Source: Arthrobacter sp. Marseille-P9274 (lineage in GTDB: Bacteria > Actinomycetota > Actinomycetes > Actinomycetales > Micrococcaceae). Taken from it: a stretch of DNA of 64,000 bases. The position numbers and the translations under genes were made by a program. The stretch lies in NCBI RefSeq assembly GCF_946892675.1, contig NZ_CAMPOV010000001.1:532033-596032 (forward strand), written 5' to 3'. The notes under the pieces are model-generated. The model was not told the DNA's origin, ran no database searches, and was given only the letters and a program-made list of their open reading frames with translations. Below are positions 1 to 10,652 of this stretch, one piece after another. Positions within the stretch are counted from its first letter, which is position 1. The number at the start of each line of letters is the position of its first letter.

Positions 1-1286
1 AGAAGCTGCCCGGTCGACCAGCCCGTCTCTGCCAGTCTTTCGCTGCCCTGGGCATCACCGCCCGCTGCCGGAGCGGCACTTGCGGCCACCAGCGAGCGAT
101 CGGCCGAGGCGGCAGCAACAACCGGAGCAACGCCCGAGCCGGCGGACGCAGTGCTCGAACCGGCGGACGCAGTGCCCGAACCGGCGGACGCAGCGCCCGC
201 ATCCCCGGCTACGGCGCTGATGCCCATAGTCGCTTCGCGGTCACTGTCACCGGACGGGGTTGCGCCCTCGGCAGCAGCACGGCCTTCTTCACCGAACTGC
301 GGGCCGCTGCCGGCCGGGGCTTCCCAGCCGGTCGTGCTTTCCTCGCCCGCGCCGTTTCCGCTGTCACCTCCGGTTGAACCGGCGCCGTCGCTTGCGGTGC
401 CGTCGCCCGCTGCAGCCCCGCCGCACCCGCTTGCCGAGGCGGATCCGCCCAGCGCGAGCGCGGCATCGAGGCAGATGTCGGCTGCGAGACCGAGCCCATC
501 GGCGGAGGACAGGCTGCCGTCACCGGCGCCCACCTCCGCTGCGACATCCGCAGCTAGTTCAGCCACAGTCTCCCCAGTTGCACCCGATGCGGCATCGGCA
601 TTGGGTGACACGTCGGCCGTGGCGTCAGTCACGGCGGCTTCGGTACCACTGAGAACCACGTCGACCTCCGCGGCAACGTCCGCCGCAACGCCTTCCGTGG
701 CGTCGGACGCCTCCTCCACGGATCCCAGGGCCACGTCGACGTCGGCCACGGCATCGGCCGCGCCGCCATCGACAGCAGATCCCTGGGCTCCCAAGGCGGC
801 GTCGGCATCTACCACTGCCTCGGCCGTAGCAGCCGTCGGATCTCCCGCACCGATCAACGTGACGTCAGCATCGGCCGCCGCGTCCGCGGCAGCCTCGGCC
901 ACCGGCTCGGCGGCAACAGCATGGCCGGCTCCACCCACCTTGACATCCGCATCGGCATCGACAACCACATCGGCTATCGGCTGCGTCTCCTCGGTCGGCG
1001 CGGGCTCGCCATCGGCCAGGACCTGCACTTCGATCGGGACGTCGGCCGTCGCATCAAGGCCGAGGACTTCGGCGTCGAGGTCGATGTAAGCGGTGGCATC
1101 CGCCACGGCGTCGGACGAGAGGACCTCGACGTCGGCGGCAGCGTCTGCCTCCACGGACACGGCATTGTCCGTCACTAGAATTTCGGGTGGTTCGGTTTCG
1201 GCGGCCGAAGCCGCGGCTGTTCCGAGGACCAACAGTCCTCCGCTCAGAGCGACGCCGCACAGCGTCGTCCGCATTATTGCTCGCAT
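1..1286 (-). CDS. Secreted Ala/Asp-rich surface protein with LAETG motif, 3' end outside window
   Basis: An uninterrupted reading frame enters from the left edge. The ATG at 1286 follows an AGGAGAAGG ribosome site by six bases. The 428 visible codons begin with a signal peptide (MRAIMRTTLCGVAL, a hydrophobic core, AAASA-AE). Then comes a long alanine-, aspartate- and valine-rich region built on repeats such as AADVDVALGS, and later a Ser/Gly/Ala-rich part. Just before the edge the frame reads ERLAETGW. LAxTG is the motif recognised by class E sortases of actinobacteria, so a cell-wall-anchored surface protein is likely, but the hydrophobic anchor and stop lie outside the window. The gene follows another secreted low-complexity gene on the same strand. 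Its function is unknown. The opposite strand is also open here, which is a composition artefact. Confidence 0.75.
   Translation of the reverse strand, partial: MRAIMRTTLCGVALSGGLLVLGTAAASAAETEPPEILVTDNAVSVEADAAADVEVLSSDAVADATAYIDLDAEVLGLDATADVPIEVQVLADGEPAPTEETQPIADVVVDADADVKVGGAGHAVAAEPVAEAAADAAADADVTLIGAGDPTAATAEAVVDADAALGAQGSAVDGGAADAVADVDVALGSVEEASDATEGVAADVAAEVDVVLSGTEAAVTDATADVSPNADAASGATGETVAELAADVAAEVGAGDGSLSSADGLGLAADICLDAALALGGSASASGCGGAAAGDGTASDGAGSTGGDSGNGAGEESTTGWEAPAGSGPQFGEEGRAAAEGATPSGDSDREATMGISAVAGDAGAASAGSGTASAGSSTASAGSGVAPVVAAASADRSLVAASAAPAAGGDAQGSERLAETGWSTGQL
136..198. repeat. Three tandem 21-bp repeats
   Basis: Three consecutive 21-base units (136-156, 157-177, 178-198) differ at only two or three positions and share the core CCGGCGGACGCAG. 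They lie inside the secreted surface protein and encode a seven-residue Ser/Ala/Gly/Thr unit near its presumed wall-spanning C-terminal region. The copy number is probably variable between strains; that is inference. Confidence 0.8.
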
Positions 1287-1342
1287 GATTGTCCTTCTCC
1301 TGATTGAGTCTGTGCCGGCTGTGTCAGCCGGCCGGTCCGCCC

Positions 1343-1362
1343 GCCGCTCACATGGGAGCGGC
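1343..1362 (-). terminator. Hairpin between the two secreted-protein genes
   Basis: GCCGCTC and GAGCGGC form a 7-bp stem with a six-base loop, just after the stop codon of the upstream secreted protein. There is no clear T tract, so it could be a weak terminator or an mRNA-processing stem between two co-oriented genes. Confidence 0.4.
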
Positions 1363-1372
1363 ACGGACGGCA

Positions 1373-2482
1373 TCAATCAGGTGAAGAACCGGGACTTTGC
1401 GAAGGAGAGGATGGCAGGGTCCAGCCACCAGTCGGCAGGACGTGGACGAGCAGCCGGGGGTCAAGCCCAGTGCCGGGCGCGATATCGGCAGGCGCAGAAC
1501 CGGACGCCGGCCCTGCTCCGGCCAGGGCTCCCGAAGGACCGGCGGCAGGCAGGGCGGGCTGCACCGGATGGGCAGGACGCTGGGACTCCGCGGGCGGAAC
1601 GGTCCCGGCGTTTGCAGCGGCATCACGCAGCACGCTTCCGCCCTCATAGACGGAGGCAACCGGCGAAACGATGCCTGGCCCTGCGACGTTAAATAGCGCG
1701 GTGGCAGACGCCTCGGGCGTTCCCTTCCCCAATTCCGGCGCGGCCGTGACGCTCAAATCAGCGGAAGCGGTCGGCCCCTTGGAAAGGACCTCGACAACCG
1801 GCTCCACCTGCTGCGGAGCGGGGCTGTCCGCTGAAGGGGCGGAGGCCGCTCCACCGGTTGCCGATTCAAGGGATTCTTCGATCGGGGCGACCGCGCGGTC
1901 GAGCTGCCCGGCCACCGACTCGACGCTGCCACCGGCAGACGCAAGGACGGGCCGGGCTGCCTCAAGAGCAGGCTGCGCGACGTCGGAAACCACTTCCGTG
2001 ACGGCTCCTGTTACGGGGCGGACGGCTTGGAGCACGGGTCGGGAGACCGCGTCCACCGGCTCGGCGAGCGCAGCAATGGTGGGTTGAGCCATTTGACCCA
2101 CCGGTTCGGCGACCGTGGCGGTGATGGGATGGGCCGTCTGGCCCGCGGGCTCGAACACGGCAGCCGCGGCCGGCACGGCAGACGCCGTTGCCTTATCCAG
2201 CAAGGGCTGGGCGGCCCCGGCTACAGGCACGGCCGCCTCCGCCACCGGCGACGCCGCGCGGTCAACCTCCTGCACCGGCTCGGCGGCATGCGCGCCGGCC
2301 TCGGAGGCCGGCACTTCCACAGCTTCGGTAACGGTCGCGATCGCTCCGCCGAGTCCGCCGGGTTCATCCCCAGCGGCCTGCGCCGCGGAAACACCCAGCA
2401 GCGCGAGCCCAACGGTTGCGCCGGAGATCAGCAGGGCACGGCGCATGAGGCAGCAAACCTGATCCAATGAGCCAAGGCCCAT
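1373..2482 (-). CDS. Secreted Ala/Pro/Val-rich low-complexity protein
   Basis: A protein of about 369 residues with an N-terminal signal sequence (MRRALLISG, a hydrophobic stretch, then SAAQA-AGDEP). The mature part is low-complexity, with roughly 11-residue repeats around AxPVxxAV, then Ser/Ala/Pro-rich sequence. The C-terminus contains LPTGG but no following membrane segment or basic tail, so it is not a convincing sortase substrate. The start is uncertain: ATG 2482 has a G-rich site (GGGGGTGG) five bases upstream, while ATG 2446 would give the most compact signal peptide. It precedes the LAETG protein on the same strand and resembles it in architecture. No enzymatic domain is recognisable, and the role is unknown. 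Confidence 0.65.
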   Translation of the reverse strand: MGLGSLDQVCCLMRRALLISGATVGLALLGVSAAQAAGDEPGGLGGAIATVTEAVEVPASEAGAHAAEPVQEVDRAASPVAEAAVPVAGAAQPLLDKATASAVPAAAAVFEPAGQTAHPITATVAEPVGQMAQPTIAALAEPVDAVSRPVLQAVRPVTGAVTEVVSDVAQPALEAARPVLASAGGSVESVAGQLDRAVAPIEESLESATGGAASAPSADSPAPQQVEPVVEVLSKGPTASADLSVTAAPELGKGTPEASATALFNVAGPGIVSPVASVYEGGSVLRDAAANAGTVPPAESQRPAHPVQPALPAAGPSGALAGAGPASGSAPADIAPGTGLDPRLLVHVLPTGGWTLPSSPSQSPGSSPD

Positions 2483-2630
2483 GGAAACCACCCCCGCGGT
2501 CTGCCGGATAAACGATCCATGAAACAGATTACGACCGTCAACACGGGGCGTCTACGGCAGGCCGCTGATTGCCCGCCCTCCCCATCTTCCAGTCGGCTCC
2601 CCTGTTCGCTCTGGGCAATCATCCGGACGC

Positions 2631-2656
2631 TTGGCACTCGCAGCGCGGAGTGCTAA
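2631..2656. promoter_or_regulatory. CIRCE-like operator upstream of hsp20
   Basis: TTGGCACTC, eight bases, then GAGTGCTAA. The HrcA-binding CIRCE consensus is TTAGCACTC-N9-GAGTGCTAA, so the right arm is exact and the left arm has one change. The spacer is one base shorter than usual. It covers the expected -35 region of the hsp20 promoter. Confidence 0.65.
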
Positions 2657-2658
2657 TT

Positions 2659-2664
2659 TAGAAT
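2659..2664 (+). promoter_or_regulatory. Putative -10 element of hsp20
   Basis: TAGAAT lies between the CIRCE-like and the HAIR-like dyads, about 75 bases before the hsp20 start. The spacing places the -35 region within the CIRCE-like element. This is inferred from sequence only. Confidence 0.4.
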
Positions 2665-2666
2665 TG

Positions 2667-2691
2667 TAGTTGAGTCAAAGACGCTCAACTA
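2667..2691. promoter_or_regulatory. HAIR-like (HspR-type) operator upstream of hsp20
   Basis: A perfect 8-9-8 inverted repeat, TAGTTGAG-N9-CTCAACTA. Read as TTGAGT-N7-GCTCAA, it closely matches the HspR-associated inverted repeat (CTTGAGT-N7-ACTCAAG). It sits at the likely transcription start, where a repressor would block initiation. Confidence 0.6.
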
Positions 2692-2740
2692 TCCTCATGG
2701 ATTAGCCCGCAAGGACAACGAACTACAGGAGTTGATAGTG

Positions 2741-3196
2741 ATGGCTGCTCGATTCGACCCGTTCCGCGAAATCGACCGCGTGGCCGGTGCCCTCTTCGAA
2801 AACCGCTCGGGCCTGCGCCTGATGCCGATGGATCTCTACCGCGACGGGGACCATTACGTCCTTAACGCAGACCTGCCCGGCATCGATCCGGGCTCGGTCG
2901 ACATCGACGTCGACGGACAGCTGCTGACCATCCGCGCCGAACGGACCCTGCGGGGTCCCGACAGCGGCGTCAAGTGGCTGACCAGGGAGCGCGAGGGCGG
3001 GTCCTTCCTCCGCCAGTTGAACCTCGGCCAGGGGATCGACATCGACGCGATCACGGCGCACTACGAGAACGGCGTGCTCTCCGTGACCATCCCGGTCAGC
3101 GAGCGGGCCAAGCCGCGCAAGATCGAGGTGGTCAGCGCGCCGGCCGACCGTGCTGTGGAAGCCGGCGGCGCCGAGCAGAAGCCGGCCGACGCCTAA
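2741..3196 (+). CDS. Hsp20/alpha-crystallin family small heat-shock protein
   Basis: A 151-residue ATP-independent holdase chaperone that keeps unfolding cytoplasmic proteins soluble. It begins MAARFDPFREIDR, the usual N-terminal arm. The alpha-crystallin domain spans about residues 28-125, with the conserved stretch YVLNADLPGIDPGSVDIDV, a later GSFLRQLNL strand and the diagnostic A-x-x-x-NGVLSVTIP. The tail contains a basic PRKIEV segment. ATG 2741 is chosen because AGGAG (2727-2731) lies nine bases upstream; GTG 2738 and TTG 2732 are alternatives. It is a single-gene unit between two heat-shock-type operators and a strong terminator. Confidence 0.93.
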   Translation: MAARFDPFREIDRVAGALFENRSGLRLMPMDLYRDGDHYVLNADLPGIDPGSVDIDVDGQLLTIRAERTLRGPDSGVKWLTREREGGSFLRQLNLGQGIDIDAITAHYENGVLSVTIPVSERAKPRKIEVVSAPADRAVEAGGAEQKPADA

Positions 3197-3224
3197 TCCG
3201 TCCAATCCGCTGACCGACCCGATA

Positions 3225-3272
3225 ACGACGACGGGGTGCGCCTTCCGCACGGAAGGCGCGTCCCGTCGTCGT
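3225..3272. terminator. Very strong 23-bp hairpin after hsp20
   Basis: Two 23-base arms pair completely (two G-T wobbles) around a two-base loop. It starts 28 bases after the hsp20 stop. No long T run follows, as is common in high-GC actinobacterial terminators. Confidence 0.7.
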
Positions 3273-3330
3273 ACGCGTCCTGATGCCACCTGTGCTGTAC
3301 AACGGCGGGACGCAGTGATTACCTTCAACC

Positions 3331-4812
3331 ATGGGCGCAGAAGTCAAGACCAAGACCTTCACCCGCGAACAAAGGACCCGCTACCGGGAGCGGCTGCTCG
3401 AGAACCTGGAAACCTTCGCCGACTACCTCTCCACAGGCACTTTCGCCCACACCGGCACGATCGGCCTGGAGCTGGAGCTGAACCTCACCAACGCTGACTG
3501 CTCCCCCGCCCTGCGCAATTCCGACGTGCTGGAAGCGATCGCCGACCCGTCCTTCCAGACCGAGATCGGCGCATTCAACATCGAAATGAACCACCCGGCG
3601 CTCTCGGTTTCCGGGGCCGGGCTCAAGGAACTCGAGGACGGGCTGCGCCGGCAGCTGAACCGCGCCGAGGAGCGGGCCGCGGCGGTCCGCGCACAGATCC
3701 TGATGATCGGCATCCTGCCCACGCTGAAGCAGGACCTGGTGGAGGACATGTCCTGGCTCAGCCCGGGCAAGCGCTATGCCGCCCTGAACACCTCCGTGCT
3801 GCAGGCCCGCGGCGAGGATGTGCTGATGGACCTGCGCGGCCTGGAGTCGGTGTCCTTCTACGCCAAGAACATCGCGCCGGAGGCCGCGTGCACCAGCGTG
3901 CAGCTGCACGTCCAGCTGGAGCCGGCGGAGTTCGCCCCGGTCTGGAACGCGGCGCAGGTCATCGCCGGCCCGCAGGTCGCGCTGGCGGCGAATTCGCCGA
4001 TCTTCATGGAGAAGCTGCTCTGGCACGAGACGCGGATCGAGGTATTCAAGCAGGCCATCGACACCCGGCCGCCCGAAATGCGCAACCAGGGCGTGCGGCC
4101 GCGGGTGTGGTTCGGGGAACGGTGGATCACCTCGATCTTCGATCTGTTCGAGGAGAACGTGCGGTACTTCCCGTCGCTGCTCCCCGAGCTCTCCCGCACA
4201 ACCGGCCGCCAGGCCCGCGGCGGGGCGCCGCTGCTGCCGGAGCTGCGGCTGCACAACGGGACGGTGTACCGCTGGAACCGCCCCATCTACGACCCGAGCG
4301 GGGACCTGCCGCACCTGCGGCTGGAGAACCGTCTGCTGCCGGCCGGCCCGACCGTGCTGGACACCGTGGCCAACGCGGCGTTCTTCTTCGGGCTGGTGCG
4401 CCGGCTCAGGACCGCCGACCGGCCGCTGTGGTCCCGGCTCGCGTTCAAGAGCGCCGAGGCCAACTTCCTGGCCTGCGCCCGCCACGGGCTCGAGGCCACC
4501 GTGTACTGGCCGGGCATCGGCGACCTGCCCGTCGTCGAGCTGATCATCCGTCACCTGCTGCCGCTCGCCGCCGAGGGCCTGGCCGACCTGGGCGTGGATG
4601 CCGACCTGATCGAGGAGTACCTTGGGGTGCTGCGGGACCGGGCGCAGTCGGAACAGAACGGCGCCAAGTGGCAGATCGAGACGCTGCAGCGGCTGGAGTC
4701 CGACGGCCTGGACCGCGGTGCGGCGCTGGCGCGGCTGACCAGCCTGTATGCCTCCAACATGCACAGCAACCTGCCGGTCCATACCTGGCCCGTCGCCGCT
4801 GTCATCGGCTGA
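3331..4812 (+). CDS. GCS2-family glutamate-cysteine ligase-like protein
   Basis: A 493-residue cytoplasmic protein of the glutamate-cysteine ligase type 2 family, which makes gamma-glutamyl amide bonds using ATP. The metal/substrate-binding motif TIGLELELNL is at residues 43-52, followed by the second conserved stretch EIGAFNIEMNHPAL. The length suits the longer actinobacterial form rather than EgtA-type enzymes. Actinobacteria of this group normally use mycothiol, so the true acceptor may not be cysteine. It stands alone between two hairpins. The ATG at 3331 has no strong ribosome site, and weak or leaderless initiation is possible. Confidence 0.85.
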   Translation: MGAEVKTKTFTREQRTRYRERLLENLETFADYLSTGTFAHTGTIGLELELNLTNADCSPALRNSDVLEAIADPSFQTEIGAFNIEMNHPALSVSGAGLKELEDGLRRQLNRAEERAAAVRAQILMIGILPTLKQDLVEDMSWLSPGKRYAALNTSVLQARGEDVLMDLRGLESVSFYAKNIAPEAACTSVQLHVQLEPAEFAPVWNAAQVIAGPQVALAANSPIFMEKLLWHETRIEVFKQAIDTRPPEMRNQGVRPRVWFGERWITSIFDLFEENVRYFPSLLPELSRTTGRQARGGAPLLPELRLHNGTVYRWNRPIYDPSGDLPHLRLENRLLPAGPTVLDTVANAAFFFGLVRRLRTADRPLWSRLAFKSAEANFLACARHGLEATVYWPGIGDLPVVELIIRHLLPLAAEGLADLGVDADLIEEYLGVLRDRAQSEQNGAKWQIETLQRLESDGLDRGAALARLTSLYASNMHSNLPVHTWPVAAVIG

Positions 4813-4823
4813 CCATTGACAGC

Positions 4824-4862
4824 GGCGGCCGGCACCTTTCCGTGTGAAAGGTGCCGGCCGCC
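4824..4862. terminator. 17-bp perfect bidirectional terminator (copy 1)
   Basis: The arms 4824-4840 and 4846-4862 pair perfectly around a five-base loop. It lies between two convergent genes and can serve both. The same stem sequence recurs at 5953-5991. Confidence 0.8.
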
Positions 4863-4880
4863 GTCGGACTGGTTCGCGGA

Positions 4881-5873
4881 CTACTTGCTGCTGCGCCGCC
4901 AGAAGGCCGCGACGATGGCGCCGGAGACGTTGTGCCAGACCGAGAACACGGCCCCGGGCAGCGCCGCCTCGGGTGCGAAGTAGGTCTTGGCCAGGCCGGC
5001 CGCCAGGCCCGAGTTCTGCATCCCGACCTCAACCGCCATCGTGCGGCACGACGGTACCGGCAGGCGGAAGAGCTTGGCGGCACCGTAGCCCAGCAGGTAG
5101 CCGCCTGCGTTGTGCAGCACCACGGCCAGCAGGATCAGCAGGCCGGCGCTGAAGATGGCCTCGGCACTGCCGGCCACGACCGCGATGACGACGAAGGTGA
5201 TGGCCAGGACGGAAACCCACGGCAGCGCGGGGATCACGCGGTCGACCAGGCCGGGGATGAACGTCCGGGCGGCGAGCCCCAGAACCACCGGAATCAGCAC
5301 GATCTGGACGATGCTCAGCGCCATCGCGCCGGCGTCGACCGGCATGTACTGTCCGGCAAGCCAGAGCGTCAGGAGCGGGGTGAAGACCGGAGCGAGCAGG
5401 GTCGAGACGCTCGTCATCGTCACGGAGAGCGCCACGTTGCCCTTGGCCAGGTAGGTCACGACGTTGGACGCCGTGCCGCCGGGCGCGCAGCCGACCAGGA
5501 TGACGCCGGCTGCGAGGGCCGGCGGCAGCTGGAGCAACAGCGAGACGCCGAGGCCGAGCAGGGGCATGATGACGTACTGCGCCACGACGCCGAGCAGCAC
5601 CGGCAGCGGCTGTCGGACCACGAGCGCGAAGTCCGGCAGGGTCAGGGTCAGGCCCATTCCGAACATGATCAGCATCAGGGCCGGGTTGATGAAGGCCGCC
5701 AGGCCGGTGAAGGGCGAGGGGAAGAACAGCGCCAGCGCGCCGCCGGCGAGGATCAAAAGGGGAAAGAGGGTCACCGCGACGCGTGCGCTGCGTTCTTCGG
5801 CGCTGGAGGCGGCCGCCGCGGCAGGATCGGCCGTCCGAACCGCCTGCGGGCGGGAGGAATAGTCAGTTGGCAT
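4881..5873 (-). CDS. Bile acid:sodium symporter (BASS) family transporter
   Basis: A 330-residue inner-membrane protein with about nine or ten hydrophobic segments. It carries the BASS hallmark GCAPGGTASN at residues 128-137 followed by VTYLAKGNVALSVTMT, the crossover helix that binds sodium. A second typical stretch is VEVGMQNSGLA near the C-terminus. Members import bile acids, pantoate, 2-keto acids or other organic anions with sodium; the substrate cannot be read here. The first 30 residues are hydrophilic and alanine-rich. It is monocistronic and enclosed by two copies of one terminator. Confidence 0.88.
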   Translation of the reverse strand: MPTDYSSRPQAVRTADPAAAAASSAEERSARVAVTLFPLLILAGGALALFFPSPFTGLAAFINPALMLIMFGMGLTLTLPDFALVVRQPLPVLLGVVAQYVIMPLLGLGVSLLLQLPPALAAGVILVGCAPGGTASNVVTYLAKGNVALSVTMTSVSTLLAPVFTPLLTLWLAGQYMPVDAGAMALSIVQIVLIPVVLGLAARTFIPGLVDRVIPALPWVSVLAITFVVIAVVAGSAEAIFSAGLLILLAVVLHNAGGYLLGYGAAKLFRLPVPSCRTMAVEVGMQNSGLAAGLAKTYFAPEAALPGAVFSVWHNVSGAIVAAFWRRSSK

Positions 5874-5952
5874 AACGAGTATCGTTCCAGCCGCATCGCC
5901 CGCGGCGTAAATTCATGACCTTGGGCATCGTCCGGTGCCCTCCGCGAACGAC

Positions 5953-5991
5953 GGCGGCCGGCACCTTTCGCGGGGAAAGGTACCGGCCGCC
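5953..5991. terminator. Terminator, near-identical second copy
   Basis: The left arm 5953-5969 is identical to that of the terminator at 4824. The right arm 5975-5991 differs by one base. Flanking AACGA/TCGTT extends the stem. It ends the icd transcript coming from the right. Confidence 0.75.
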
Positions 5992-6015
5992 TTCGTTATG
6001 GCCTGGCGCGGTCGG

Positions 6016-8265
<2,250 letters not shown>

Positions 8266-8314
8266 CTATTGGGGTCTCGATATTCAACTTACCCGAGGTG
8301 CGGGCGTTGATCTG

Positions 8315-9982
8315 TCAGTGGAAGAAGTGGCGGGCTCCCGTGAAGTACATGGTGATGCCGGCCGCGTTAGCCGCCGCGACGACTTCCTCGTCCCGCACGG
8401 AACCGCCGGGCTGCACCACAGCGCGGACGCCGGCGTCGATCAGGATCTGCAGTCCGTCCGCGAACGGGAAGAAGGCGTCCGAGGCGGCAACAGCACCGCG
8501 GGCCCGCTCCGGAGCACCGGCGCCCTCGACGTTGGCCGCGCCGCCGGCTGCGTCAGCGCCGCCGTCGACGGCCACACCCAGGGTGTTGGCCCGCTCCACG
8601 GCCAGCTTGCACGAGTCCAGCCGGTTGACCTGCCCCATGCCGATGCCGACGGCGGCGCCGTCATGGGCCAGCAGGATCGCGTTGGACTTGGCAGCCCGCA
8701 CGGACTTCCAGGCGAAGGCAAGGTCGGCCAGGGTCGACTCGTCCGCGGCCGGACCTGCCGCTAGCGTCCAGTTGGCCGGGGCGTCGCCGTCGGCCTCCAG
8801 CGTGTCCGAAACCTGGACCAGCACGCCGCCGGAGACCTGGCGGATTTCGGCCGGGTCGCGCCGGTAGCCTTCGGGCAGCGTCAGCAGCCGGATGTTCTTC
8901 TTCCGGGACAGGATCTCCACGGCCTCCGGCTCGAAGTCCGGCGCGATGACGACCTCCGTGAAGATGTCCTTGACCGTGTTGGCCATGCCGGCGGTGATCG
9001 TGCGGTTGGCGGCAATCACGCCGCCAAACGCGGAAACCGGATCGCAGGCATGGGCCTTGGCGTGCGCGTCAGCGATCGGGTCCTCGGCGCCCGGCGTCGC
9101 CACCGCCACGCCGCAGGGGTTGGCATGCTTGATGATCGCCACCGCGGAGTCGGCATGGTCGAAGGCGGCGCGCAGCGCGGCGTCCGCATCGACGAAGTTG
9201 TTGTAGCTCATCGGCTTGCCGTGCAGCTGGTCCGCCTGGGCGATGCCCGGGGTGGCACCGTGCTCGACGTAGAGCGCGGCCGCCTGGTGCGGGTTCTCGC
9301 CGTACCGCAGCACCTCGGAGCGCTCCAGCGCCAGGCCGGCGTACGGCGGCCAGGCCTTACCTTCCTCGGTACCGTCGCCGAACTGCGCCGCGGTCCAGCT
9401 GGCGACTGCGTTGTCGTACGCAGCGGTGTGCGCAAACGCGGAAGCCGCCAACCGCCGTCGTGCGTTAAGGTCAAAGCCGCCCTCCGCAGCCGCGGTGACA
9501 ACCTCCGCGTACCTCGAGGGATCAACGACGACGGCGACGCTCGGGTGGTTCTTGGCTGCGGCGCGGACCATCGACGGGCCGCCGATGTCGATCTGCTCGA
9601 CGACGTCGTCCTCGCCGGCGCCGGACTTCACGGTGTCCACGAACGGGTAGAGGTTCACGACCACGAGGTCGAAGGCCTCGACGCCGAGTTCCTTCAGCTG
9701 GGCCACGTGGTCGTCGCGGCGGCGGTCCGCCAGGATGCCGGCGTGGACGCGCGGGTGCAGCGTCTTCACCCGGCCGTCCAGGCACTCCTGGAAGCCGGTC
9801 ACCTCCGAGACCTCGGTGACGGGCACGCCCGCCTCGGCGATCCGCTTGGCGGTGGAGCCGGTGGACACGATGCTCACGCCGGCCTTGTGCAGACCCTGAG
9901 CGAGTTCCTCCAGCCCTGTCTTGTCGTAGACCGAGATCAGGGCCCGGTGGATGGGAACACGGTCAAGCTGCTTCAAGCTCAC
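8315..9982 (-). CDS. purH: Bifunctional AICAR transformylase / IMP cyclohydrolase
   Basis: A 555-residue enzyme for the last two steps of purine synthesis. The MGS-like IMP cyclohydrolase domain is at about residues 10-150 ([27 protein letters not shown]). The AICAR transformylase domain follows, with [24 protein letters not shown] and the C-terminal [12 protein letters not shown]...RHFFH. It is some 25-30 residues longer than most homologues because of an Ala/Gly-rich insertion between LAVERAN and the [12 protein letters not shown] block. The GTG start at 9982 follows GGAG by five bases. purN and perM, normally adjacent, lie 3.7 kb upstream. Confidence 0.97.
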   Translation of the reverse strand: MSLKQLDRVPIHRALISVYDKTGLEELAQGLHKAGVSIVSTGSTAKRIAEAGVPVTEVSEVTGFQECLDGRVKTLHPRVHAGILADRRRDDHVAQLKELGVEAFDLVVVNLYPFVDTVKSGAGEDDVVEQIDIGGPSMVRAAAKNHPSVAVVVDPSRYAEVVTAAAEGGFDLNARRRLAASAFAHTAAYDNAVASWTAAQFGDGTEEGKAWPPYAGLALERSEVLRYGENPHQAAALYVEHGATPGIAQADQLHGKPMSYNNFVDADAALRAAFDHADSAVAIIKHANPCGVAVATPGAEDPIADAHAKAHACDPVSAFGGVIAANRTITAGMANTVKDIFTEVVIAPDFEPEAVEILSRKKNIRLLTLPEGYRRDPAEIRQVSGGVLVQVSDTLEADGDAPANWTLAAGPAADESTLADLAFAWKSVRAAKSNAILLAHDGAAVGIGMGQVNRLDSCKLAVERANTLGVAVDGGADAAGGAANVEGAGAPERARGAVAASDAFFPFADGLQILIDAGVRAVVQPGGSVRDEEVVAAANAAGITMYFTGARHFFH

Positions 9983-10089
9983 GCAAACTCCAAAGGTTCT
10001 TCAGTAGGGGTTGCGTCCCAGTCTAGTTCACGCGCCCGGCCGCCCCGTGACTGTGAAGCCGGGCAGCCAGGCCGCGCGCAGACGGAGGG

Positions 10090-10488
10090 CTAGTCCGCCG
10101 TCGCCGCGCTGGGAGCTGAAGCGGCGCTCGGAGCCGAAACCGGGGACACCGGGCTCGGACCCGACGGTGCCGTTGCCGCCGTCGGTGCGGATGCCGGGCT
10201 GGGCGCCGATACCGGAGAAACCGCGGTCATCGCCGACGCCGGGGATGGGGCCGACGGCGAGGTCGCCGCCGATGCCGCCGTCTTCACCGGATGGTCGGAC
10301 AGGTCGACTCTTGCCGGGGACATGTTCGTCTCCGCCACGCTGGCCGTATCCAGAACGGCCGCCCGATCCGTGACACTGCCGCCCAGGTCCTCGGGCGCCT
10401 CCGGCCCGCCTGCGGCTACCGCTGCCCCGGCGCCGAACGCCAGGGCGGAGAGCGAACCTGTGGCAATCCAGAAACTACGCTTGTTCAT
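10090..10488 (-). CDS. Secreted Ala/Pro/Ser-repeat protein
   Basis: A 132-residue protein that starts MNKRSFWIATGSLSALAF and has a clear signal peptide ending near AAVAA-GG. The mature part has a short mixed segment (PEDLGGSVTDRA). It continues into about 75 residues composed almost only of Ala, Pro, Ser, Thr and Val in repeats like SAPSPASAPTAA. ATG 10488 is preceded by GAGGAAGG. It resembles the two low-complexity secreted proteins at the left end of the window. No domain is recognised, and it could be an extended wall-associated or glycosylated protein. It is the first gene of the block separating purH from purN. Confidence 0.6.
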   Translation of the reverse strand: MNKRSFWIATGSLSALAFGAGAAVAAGGPEAPEDLGGSVTDRAAVLDTASVAETNMSPARVDLSDHPVKTAASAATSPSAPSPASAMTAVSPVSAPSPASAPTAATAPSGPSPVSPVSAPSAASAPSAATAD

Positions 10489-10652
10489 GATGTCGAGCCT
10501 TCCTCGTGTGTGCGAAGTCCTACTGCACGGAAGTCTGCCGGGGGAAAGTGAGACAATGAGGAGAGGCACATGAGGGCCTTCTCATCATGCAAAAGGCCAA
10601 GCCACAGGCGCATTCGGCCTGACGTTCCGCTCCCCCTCCCCCGGAAGGCACC

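Noticed and set aside
136-198. CRISPR-like tandem repeats
   Set aside because: The units are directly adjacent with no spacers and are in frame inside a coding region.
151-1089. 312-residue Ser/Ala/Pro-rich reading frame on the plus strand
   Set aside because: It is antisense to the minus-strand surface protein, which has a ribosome site and signal peptide; the plus frame has neither.
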